Assembly (NCBI GenBank): GCA_938031175.1
Contig: CALHGZ010000008.1
Coordinates: forward strand, 248,001-312,000
DNA from: Candidatus Kapaibacterium sp.
GTDB taxonomy: Bacteria > Bacteroidota > Ignavibacteria > Kapaibacteriales > UBA2268
DNA: 64,000 nt
Reading direction: 5' to 3'
This document shows, one piece after another, positions 57,592 to 64,000 of this stretch; position 1 is the first letter of the stretch, and the number at the start of each line of letters is the position of its first letter. Below the pieces are notes generated by a model. The model had not been told where the DNA came from, did not search any database, and saw only the letters and a program-made list of their open reading frames with translations. A program made the position numbers and the translations under genes.

Positions 57592-58374
57592 ATGAAAGCC
57601 AAATTTAAGCAATACTTATTTATTTCACTAACAATAATTCTCATTTCTTGCGGAAATGATGCCCTTGTTGCACCCCAGCAAAAAAATTTACTGCTACCCC
57701 TTGCTGTTAGCAATTATTGGATTTTCGAAACCTACCATTTGGACTATTCAGGAAGAAATATTCCCAATACACAACGTTTCGATACTTTAATTGCAGAAAA
57801 ACAAATTGATAACAAAATTTGGGAATTTGATTTGTTAAGCAATTCGCAACATACCAAGGAGTATTATTATTTAAACAATAATCAAATCGGATATTTATTC
57901 AATCCAAAAACTTTTGGGATCAATATTGAAAAAAACATTTGGATTAAAATTATCGATTTAGAACTAAGCTCTTATAAAAATTTTGATACAATCATACCAA
58001 ATTATGAATATGTGTTTAATAACGATACTATGTCAGCTAAAATCAATGTCGCTATAAATACATATAAAATGCGTGCTGATACTGGAATAATCAACAATAT
58101 GCGTGTTAAGTTATTTGGTTATGATACAAAAATCGACCGATTAATCAAATTCAAATACAAGTTTCCTGAAGATCCCGATTCAATCGAAGTTACAATAGCT
58201 CATTTGCAGAATTTAAAATATGACTTTGCTGAAAATATCGGATTTTTCAATATAAGGCTCGATCCATCACAAATAAAAATTAGCACATATCCTAAATATC
58301 TATCATATCAAGGCGAAACTATTCAGTTAAATGGTTGGAATTCAAAATTAATTGATTGGTATCTGTCAAAATAA
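57592..58374 (+). CDS. Putative lipoprotein, unknown function
   Basis: A 260-aa lipoprotein with lipobox ISCG (Cys19). The start is placed at the ATG at 57592 (MKAKFKQYLFISLTIILISC) because it directly precedes the signal; the frame is longer upstream by 19 codons. The mature part has a beta-rich pattern with PLAVSNYWIFETYHLD; I recognise no family. It is divergent from the D-threonine-aldolase-like gene. Confidence 0.68.
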   Translation: MKAKFKQYLFISLTIILISCGNDALVAPQQKNLLLPLAVSNYWIFETYHLDYSGRNIPNTQRFDTLIAEKQIDNKIWEFDLLSNSQHTKEYYYLNNNQIGYLFNPKTFGINIEKNIWIKIIDLELSSYKNFDTIIPNYEYVFNNDTMSAKINVAINTYKMRADTGIINNMRVKLFGYDTKIDRLIKFKYKFPEDPDSIEVTIAHLQNLKYDFAENIGFFNIRLDPSQIKISTYPKYLSYQGETIQLNGWNSKLIDWYLSK

Positions 58375-58526
58375 ATATTTTAAATCTAAAAATTATTTAA
58401 AAATCGTAGGGTTAATAATTACCTTCAGAGAATTGAATTACTTATTAAAAATAAATAAATTAAAGTTTGAGAAATAATTACCGCTAAACTCAAATACTAA
58501 TAAATCAAATTATCAAATGAATTATT

Positions 58527-58552
58527 TAAAAAAACCACTTTTCCAAGTGGTT
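58527..58552 (-). terminator. Terminator of tRNA-Thr(TGT)
   Basis: AACCACTT (58533-58540) and AAGTGGTT (58545-58552) with a TTCC loop; on the minus strand the hairpin ends in a run of T residues. It is 5 bases past the tRNA 3' end. Confidence 0.88.
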
Positions 58553-58557
58553 ACTTG

Positions 58558-58630
58558 AGCCACCTACCGGACTCGAACCAGTGACCGGCTGATTACAAAT
58601 CAGCTGCTCTACCAACTGAGCTAAGGTGGC
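58558..58630 (-). tRNA. tRNA-Thr(TGT)
   Basis: A 73-base cloverleaf; acceptor GCCACCT/AGGTGGC, anticodon stem GCTGA/TCAGC, loop TTTGTAA, anticodon TGT. It has its own terminator, and TAATTTTG (58643-58650) with GTTG 20 bases upstream as a promoter. Confidence 0.96.
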
Positions 58631-58642
58631 ATTTACAGATTA

Positions 58643-58674
58643 CAAAATTAACACTTCCTACAAATTTATGCAAC
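58643..58674 (-). promoter_or_regulatory. Bacteroidota-type promoter of tRNA-Thr(TGT)
   Basis: On the minus strand GTTG (58671-58674), then 20 bases, then TAATTTTG (58643-58650). The -33 box has one mismatch. It overlaps the end of the MFS gene. The start would be about 58636. Confidence 0.6.
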
Positions 58675-60099
58675 AGTTTTTTGGCTATATTTTTTCATAA
58701 ATATAAGCATAGCAATAAGTGAAATCAATCCTATAAATACAAATATCAGCCAGAAATTGTATGGAGAATAAGTATTCCACAACAAATCCATTGCTTCTGT
58801 ACGATTTAAACCTGTTTTTTCGCAAAGTAAAGTTAAGGCTTCACTATGATTAATATTAACTTCAAGCATCAAATGATCAAATAAATATCTCTTTGCCAGA
58901 GATGATTTCTCTGCCATTACTTGATAAAGCCAACCACCAAGAAGCGAACCGCCACTGAGACCGATTGCCCAAGCAAGATTCATTATTCCCATAAATGAGG
59001 ATTTTCTTGATTGAGGGGCTATCGAGGCTATATAATCATTGAATTTAGGATTGGTAATCATTTCTCCAAAAGTATAAATTACCATCCCAACGATTAGTAT
59101 AGTACCCGATTGACTGATACCGCTTAAAAATATACCAATTATTGTTAATCCAATTCCGTAAACTATTATTTTTATTTTATTGTATGGCGAAAAAATATGC
59201 GTTAAAAATACAACAAAAGCTACAATTAAACCTGAGCATAAGGCATATAGCCACTCGATTGAAATATACCGTTTACCATCAGCGGAATAAGTCATAAATT
59301 CAGGTAATTTCATTGTACTTACTAACGATGAACTATCCACCCAGTCATGAATAAAATTAGGGAGCGTCTCATAAAATTGCATATAAATAATCGTAAACCC
59401 AGACATTATAATAACAAAAAGAATAATCTTGCCTTCCCTCATTAGCAGAAATACATCTTTTAGAACATTACTATTGCTTTCATTTGCATTAATTCTCAGA
59501 TCAGTTTTTGGAATATTAGTAAATATCAATGGTACAAAATTAATAGCAATCAAAATACTGCACCCTATGAAAAGCATTTGCCAGGAGATTGCTTTTGTTA
59601 TACTGATAAATATTGGTCCAAGGAATAAAATTGTAGCATTTATCAACATTGTATATATACCCCAGCCGACGGATGAATTATTTTCATTAACAGAAGATGC
59701 GATTATCCCTTGCAAAGCTGGTTTGAACATACCTGCACCGAAACCCAAAATTAATGCTCCAATTAAAAATGTTAATAAATTTGTTTGGGTAGCAAATAAC
59801 AAATATCCGGTAATCATCATCAGTAAACCTATTACGATAATTCTTTTCCTTCCGAATTTATCGGCTACCCCACCAGCAATAATTGGTGTCAGATTTTGTA
59901 CTAATGCCCACAGAAAAAAAATTAACCCTTTGGTTGTCTGTTCCCATTGTAAAGTTCCATCTACATCTTTTTGTGCAATATAAATTGGCAGCTGAATCAA
60001 TGCACTCCAAAAAGCGAGTCGCTCGATTGATTGAATAAGATTCATTAACCAGTAAGTTCGTGGAAGTGATTTTACTATTTGATATATATTTCTTGTCAA
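58666..60099 (-). CDS. MFS transporter
   Basis: A 477-aa major facilitator with 12 hydrophobic helices. The loop between helices 2 and 3 has GGVADKFGRKRI and the fifth-helix region LGPIFISITKAISW. There is a helical insert of about 50 residues between helices 11 and 12 (SSLAKRYLFDHLMLEVNIN). The substrate is not clear; the closest general type is drug/peptide MFS. The TATATTTG element at 60129-60136 with TTTG 22 bases upstream may be its promoter. Confidence 0.85.
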   Translation of the reverse strand: MTRNIYQIVKSLPRTYWLMNLIQSIERLAFWSALIQLPIYIAQKDVDGTLQWEQTTKGLIFFLWALVQNLTPIIAGGVADKFGRKRIIVIGLLMMITGYLLFATQTNLLTFLIGALILGFGAGMFKPALQGIIASSVNENNSSVGWGIYTMLINATILFLGPIFISITKAISWQMLFIGCSILIAINFVPLIFTNIPKTDLRINANESNSNVLKDVFLLMREGKIILFVIIMSGFTIIYMQFYETLPNFIHDWVDSSSLVSTMKLPEFMTYSADGKRYISIEWLYALCSGLIVAFVVFLTHIFSPYNKIKIIVYGIGLTIIGIFLSGISQSGTILIVGMVIYTFGEMITNPKFNDYIASIAPQSRKSSFMGIMNLAWAIGLSGGSLLGGWLYQVMAEKSSLAKRYLFDHLMLEVNINHSEALTLLCEKTGLNRTEAMDLLWNTYSPYNFWLIFVFIGLISLIAMLIFMKKYSQKTVA

Positions 60100-60128
60100 A
60101 TTTATTTCCTCGAATTATTTCAATCCTG

Positions 60129-60162
60129 CAAATATAGGGATAATCCAATGAATGGGTTCAAA
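60129..60162 (-). promoter_or_regulatory. Candidate promoter of the MFS gene
   Basis: On the minus strand TTTG (60159-60162), 22 bases, TATATTTG (60129-60136). The spacing is a little long for the class. A start near 60122 would give a 23-base leader. Confidence 0.55.
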
Positions 60163-60332
60163 TAATTGAATAATAGATAAACCTATTAAAAATTATAAAC
60201 GGAAGATTAAATATTGTATATTCAGCAATTGAAACCTACTAAATCATTTCACTAAATAGACTTATAAATTCGGTAAATCGGATCATTGACAAATTTGGCT
60301 TATTCAAATCTGTAATAAATTAGGAGGAATAA

Positions 60333-61790
60333 CTAAACAGGCATTTCACGAGGTACTATCAAATCAAAATCTCCAGAGATCAAACCATCAATTGACAATT
60401 GTTTCAATTCTTCAATATGGTCTTGATTAATTAAAGTCCCTTTCAATATTACAATTCTTCCATATTTTGTTGTTATATCTGAATTTGCAATCATACCAGC
60501 TCTTATTTCATTAAGTGGAAGTCTAGTTTCTAAAGCATCTAATTTCCTAGCTTTCTCAATCTTCTTATTAAGAAATCTTTCGACTGGAACAAAAAACTTT
60601 TCATTTTTGTATTTACTAATGAATTTCTGTTCAATTCTAATAGGTATAATATGATCACCAATGTAAATTGCTTTTAACAATGCGGTATCAGGTAATAAAG
60701 CCGAACATTTTTTATATTTTATCAATTCCTTAAATTTCTCAATCAGTTCAAGATGAAACCAATTTGAACACCTAAAAATAGTCTGGATAGCTTCTGAATG
60801 TCTCTTCATTGTGATTTCCGGAGTTTGTTCAAACTCGGCATAATCATCCATTTCAAGTAATTGTTCCAATGGAATTGTATATACTAAATTATGATACATA
60901 TGTGCCAATGAAATTATTTGAGATTCTATCATCAATTTATCTTTACTTATTCCGAGGGGTAATCCAGTACCATCATAGTGTTCCCAAATTTGAGTAACTA
61001 TCTGACTATAAGGTCTTAAAGCCTCTATCTCATACAAAATATCAAGCTGTCTATTAAAATTTCTTATAAATTCTTTTTTTGCATTACTTTCGAGTAGATT
61101 TGGATCTGTACCAGTAAATTTATCTGGCATTTTGCTCATTACTTTGTGAAATATTAATGCTGAGATTACAATATTGTAATGGTTAATGGGATTCATTTCA
61201 ATACTATCAAGAATAGCTCGGCTTATTTCTATTATTGCTTTTGTGTGGTTGCTGAAATATCCTTTCTCAAATGTTGTGGATAATCTTATTATCTCGGGAA
61301 TTACATTTTCTGCAATTTGTCTTGTGCTTTTTAGTGTATTTAAAAATAATTCATTTCTTTGTGATAATAATTCAATCAATTTATTTTTTTCGCTATTCAT
61401 TTCATAATATTCAAAACAATTTTTGATTGATTGAATTAATTGTACATTATCAAATGGCTTTGTTAAAAATAAATATACTTTGGCTTGATTAATTGCATTA
61501 ATAATTTCTTGTGTATCAAGTGGACTTGTAATTAATACTCGAACAGCATCAGGAACTAATGAAATAGTTTTTTTCAAAAATTCAGCACCACTAATATATG
61601 GCAATCTCAAATCCGATAAAATCACGTTCGGTGTGAATCCTTCTTTAATAATATTTATTGCCTCTATTGCATTTGCCGCATCCTTAACTTCATATATTTT
61701 TTTAAACAAATGAACAAGTAATGCCCGTGTTTCAGTCGAATCCTCGACTATCAAAAGCTTATTATATTCTGTGTTTGTGGACATTTTCAT
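60333..61790 (-). CDS. Response regulator with degenerate HD-GYP domain
   Basis: A 485-aa two-domain protein. The receiver (1-125) has the acidic pair E16-D17, phosphorylation Asp60 (VILSDLRLP) and Lys111 (LFLTKPF). Residues 140-350 look like an HD-GYP domain: HYDGTGLPLG at 271-280 is close to the HHExxDGxGYP motif. However, the HD dyad is lost: HDIGK is replaced by H215-K216-V-M-S-K, and the Gly-Tyr-Pro is Gly-Leu-Pro. So phosphodiesterase activity on cyclic di-GMP is unlikely. The C-terminal 120 residues are not recognised. Confidence 0.78.
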   Translation of the reverse strand: MKMSTNTEYNKLLIVEDSTETRALLVHLFKKIYEVKDAANAIEAINIIKEGFTPNVILSDLRLPYISGAEFLKKTISLVPDAVRVLITSPLDTQEIINAINQAKVYLFLTKPFDNVQLIQSIKNCFEYYEMNSEKNKLIELLSQRNELFLNTLKSTRQIAENVIPEIIRLSTTFEKGYFSNHTKAIIEISRAILDSIEMNPINHYNIVISALIFHKVMSKMPDKFTGTDPNLLESNAKKEFIRNFNRQLDILYEIEALRPYSQIVTQIWEHYDGTGLPLGISKDKLMIESQIISLAHMYHNLVYTIPLEQLLEMDDYAEFEQTPEITMKRHSEAIQTIFRCSNWFHLELIEKFKELIKYKKCSALLPDTALLKAIYIGDHIIPIRIEQKFISKYKNEKFFVPVERFLNKKIEKARKLDALETRLPLNEIRAGMIANSDITTKYGRIVILKGTLINQDHIEELKQLSIDGLISGDFDLIVPREMPV

Positions 61791-61980
61791 TACTTAAAGT
61801 ACTAAAATTAATTTGGGTTATCTATCTTAAGTTTCGGTATCATCACTGAAAAGTTTAGATTTGATAAATATTGGATTTTTTTGATATTGATTTTTAAATT
61901 GATAATAAATAACAACTAATGCTCCTTTTAAATGTTTGAGCTAAAATACTGAGAGCAAAAATTAAATATATCATAATAGC

Positions 61981-62793
61981 TCAAAGACGCAATTTTTTTG
62001 CTTCATTCCATATTGCATCCATCTCTTCAAGCGTCAAATCCTTTAATTTTTTACCTTTTTCCTTAGCTTTGGTTTCTATAAATTTGAATCGGCGGGTAAA
62101 TTTATCGTTTGTGAGTTGTAAAGCTTCTTCAGCAACGACATTTTCAAACCGGGATGCATTTACAATTGAAAAAAGTAAATCCCCTATTTCCTCTGAGATG
62201 TTTTCTTTTTTGTTTAATAGTATTTCCCTTTTTAATTCATTAATTTCTTCAAATACTTTTTCCCATACATCCTTTTTATCTTCCCAATCAAATCCAACCC
62301 TTGAAGCTTTATGTTGAATCCTTTCAGCACGAAGCAAGGAAGGTAAATTTTTTGGTACCCCATCCAGTAGTGAAGCATCATTATTCTCACGACTTTTTAG
62401 TGCTTCCCAATTTCGCATAACCTCATCTTCTCCAGATACATTCACATTACCAAAAACGTGTGGATGACGATTAATCAGTTTAGTCTGGATTTTCTTTATT
62501 ACATCCATCAAACTAAAAGCTCCACGCTCCTCTGCCATAATACTATGCATTATAACGTGAAGCAAGATGTCGCCCAATTCTTTTGAAAAATCATCATCGC
62601 TTTTGTTATGTATTGCATCTATCATTTCATAGGTTTCCTCTATTAAAAGATGTGCTATTGATTCGTTTGTCTGCTTTTTATCCCATGGACAATATTGTCG
62701 CAAAATTTTGATTATTTCAACCAAATTTAAAAATTGAGAAGATAGATCCTCTGGATTTTTTGCCTCAGGGATGGATATTTTTTTATTTTCCAT
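61981..62793 (-). CDS. mazG: Nucleoside triphosphate pyrophosphohydrolase MazG
   Basis: A 270-aa MazG with two MazG domains that hydrolyse non-canonical or excess NTPs. The first has CPWDKKQTN (35-43), EETYEM (52-57) and ELGDILLHV (72-80); the second has FDWEDKKDVWEKVFEE and SEEIGDLLFSIVN. The metal-binding E-E-E-D pattern is intact in both. The length is typical. It is divergent from the enoyl reductase gene. Confidence 0.94.
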   Translation of the reverse strand: MENKKISIPEAKNPEDLSSQFLNLVEIIKILRQYCPWDKKQTNESIAHLLIEETYEMIDAIHNKSDDDFSKELGDILLHVIMHSIMAEERGAFSLMDVIKKIQTKLINRHPHVFGNVNVSGEDEVMRNWEALKSRENNDASLLDGVPKNLPSLLRAERIQHKASRVGFDWEDKKDVWEKVFEEINELKREILLNKKENISEEIGDLLFSIVNASRFENVVAEEALQLTNDKFTRRFKFIETKAKEKGKKLKDLTLEEMDAIWNEAKKLRL

Positions 62794-62980
62794 AAATATA
62801 ATATTTTTTATAATAATAATTTAATTTGACTTTTATAAATTTTTTATATATTAATTGCTAAAAATATCTGTTTTAATCAGAATAAAAAATTCTTTAATTT
62901 TAAAATCTTTTTATTTACAAATTTATAAAATTATCACGAGCTTAATACAATTAGCTTTTTAAAACCATAAGGGACTTATT

Positions 62981-63787
62981 ATGGAAAACAAAAATCACTA
63001 TGCCCTAATTTTAGGAGTATCAAGCGGATTTGGCAAAGAAATAGCAAATGAATTAGCCTTGAAAGGCTTTAATATTATCGGAGTTCATTTCGATTTAGCC
63101 TCAGCCCGAAAACATATCGAAGAACAAATTGCTCACTTAACCAGTCTGGGTGCAAAAACTCTTTTCTTTAATGCTAATGCCGCTGATGATAATAAAAGAA
63201 TAGAAATGATTGAGAGCATTAAAGATTACTTTAAAAATCAAGAAAATCCCAAGTTACGAGTTTTAATCCATTCATTAGCATTCGGTGCTATCAAACCTTT
63301 TTTTGCAAAAAATCGTGATGATATGGTAAATAAAAAGCAAATAGAAATGACTATGGATGTAATGGCTAATAGTCTAGTATATTGGACTCAAGACTTGTTC
63401 TTAGAAGGACTTTTAGCCGAAAATTCCCGAATTTTTGCAATGACCTCTATTGGCTCCTCAAGAGCAATGATAAATTACGGTGCAATTTCAGCTGCCAAAG
63501 CTGCAATCGAAGCATACATCAGGCAAATAGCTGTCGAATTAGCACCTTATCGCATTACCGCAAATGCTATACTTGCAGGATTGACTGATACACCCGCTGC
63601 AAGAAAAATCCCCGGATTCGAAAAAATGCTCTATCACGCTAAAGAGCATAATCCATTTAAACGCAATACAGTACCACAAGATGTTGCAAAAGCTATATCT
63701 TTACTCGTTAGCGAAGATTTTTATTGGATTACCGGACAAGTCATTGGTGTTGACGGCGGAGAAAATATCCTCAATTTTATGGGGTAA
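62981..63787 (+). CDS. SDR enoyl-[acyl-carrier-protein] reductase, FabL-like
   Basis: A 268-aa short-chain dehydrogenase. The catalytic pair is Tyr166 and Lys173 in NYGAISAAK, that is Y-X6-K, as in FabI and FabL and unlike the common Y-X3-K. The nucleotide-binding loop GVSSGFGKE (12-20) is the classical SDR type, as in FabL and unlike FabI. VLIHSLAFGAIKP is the FabI/FabL-type NNAG-like strand. This makes a type III enoyl-ACP reductase of fatty acid synthesis the best guess. An acyl-CoA dehydrogenase follows 46 bases downstream. Confidence 0.78.
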   Translation: MENKNHYALILGVSSGFGKEIANELALKGFNIIGVHFDLASARKHIEEQIAHLTSLGAKTLFFNANAADDNKRIEMIESIKDYFKNQENPKLRVLIHSLAFGAIKPFFAKNRDDMVNKKQIEMTMDVMANSLVYWTQDLFLEGLLAENSRIFAMTSIGSSRAMINYGAISAAKAAIEAYIRQIAVELAPYRITANAILAGLTDTPAARKIPGFEKMLYHAKEHNPFKRNTVPQDVAKAISLLVSEDFYWITGQVIGVDGGENILNFMG

Positions 63788-63833
63788 AAACATTATAATT
63801 ATAGATTGTAAATTTCACTTATGGAGTAGTTTC

Positions 63834-64000
63834 ATGGATTTTAGGTTCACAGAAGAACAAATAATGTTACGAGAAATGGTGCGTGATTTTGCACAGAATG
63901 AACTAAAACCTTTAGCTCGTCAAATTGATGAACAAGAAGAAATTCCTGATGAAATTATTAAAAAAATTGCTGAACTTGGACTGTTGGGTGCTGCATTTCC
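63834..64000 (+). CDS. Acyl-CoA dehydrogenase, partial (N-terminus only)
   Basis: The first 55 codons of an acyl-CoA dehydrogenase, a FAD enzyme of fatty acid or amino acid breakdown. The start MDFRFTEEQIMLREMVRDFA and then ELKPLARQIDEQEEIP and IAELGLLGAAFP are the family N-terminal helices. The ATG has GGAG 9 bases upstream. The gene runs past the window end. Confidence 0.92.
   Translation, partial: MDFRFTEEQIMLREMVRDFAQNELKPLARQIDEQEEIPDEIIKKIAELGLLGAAF

Noticed and set aside
59429-59983. 184-codon plus-strand frame opposite the MFS gene
   Set aside because: Antisense shadow; the minus-strand product is a clear 12-helix transporter.
60318-60332. AGGAGG-like word on the plus strand after the MFS/response-regulator gap
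   Set aside because: No plus-strand gene follows; it lies before the end of a minus-strand gene.

Overview
The window is AT-rich bacterial chromosome, densely coding and with no insertion sequence, prophage or CRISPR array that I can see. Several features point to the Bacteroidota/FCB group in the broad sense (a Kapabacteria- or Ignavibacteria-like lineage fits, but I cannot fix the class): exported proteins with type A sorting (T9SS) tails or FlgD-like tails, a TonB receptor paired with a DUF4249-like lipoprotein, a DUF3078-like protein, an atpD-atpC pair split from the rest of the ATP synthase operon, and repeated promoters of the form TTTG-N19/20-TAnnTTTG. MurE carries the DNPR motif of the meso-diaminopimelate enzyme, so the cell wall is probably of the DAP type.

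Layout. 1-1630 (minus): tRNA-Tyr, two tRNA-Gly, tRNA-Thr, tRNA-Trp, secE, nusG, rplK, the classical order but without tuf. 1890-8700: fpr with a lipoprotein and an unknown protein, an MsbA-like ABC exporter with a TlpA-like thioredoxin, a T9SS cargo protein, and a GT-C membrane protein followed by an overlapping 59-codon exported peptide. 8865-9255: an RRM protein gene enclosed by a 30-bp inverted repeat, then murE, an HNH protein and atpDC. 13.6-19.2 kb (minus): mscS-like gene, HMG-CoA-lyase family lyase, CaiB-type CoA-transferase, response regulator and LeuC/LeuD-type hydro-lyase, a possible citramalate/mesaconate module. 19.4-32.3 kb: M28 peptidase, hydrolase, pirin, free methionine sulfoxide reductase, large exported proteins, ribH, FKBP isomerase, an Fe-S/P-loop protein. 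32.4-38.8 kb: S1-domain protein, rpsF-rplI, an epimerase and glycogen phosphorylase. 39.0-48.7 kb: a run of six exported genes including a PD40/OmpA-like/SPOR protein reminiscent of PorE, and the TonB receptor pair. 48.8-52.2 kb: aspS, tRNA-Ala, tRNA-Gln, mscL and a DUF3078 protein. 52.3-56.4 kb: hsp20-hsp20-dnaK divergent from murQ, whose upstream region holds two sigma-54-type -24/-12 elements. 56.4-64 kb: D-threonine-aldolase-like protein, lipoprotein, tRNA-Thr, MFS transporter, response regulator with a degenerate HD-GYP domain, mazG, a FabL-like enoyl reductase and the start of an acyl-CoA dehydrogenase.

Most of the window is housekeeping plus cell-envelope functions. The parts most worth follow-up are the inverted repeat around the RRM gene, the paired sigma-54-like promoters before murQ, the exported gene cluster at 39-45 kb, the putative citramalate operon, and the overlooked 59-aa exported peptide. 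All functional calls rest on reading motifs by eye; no database search was run.
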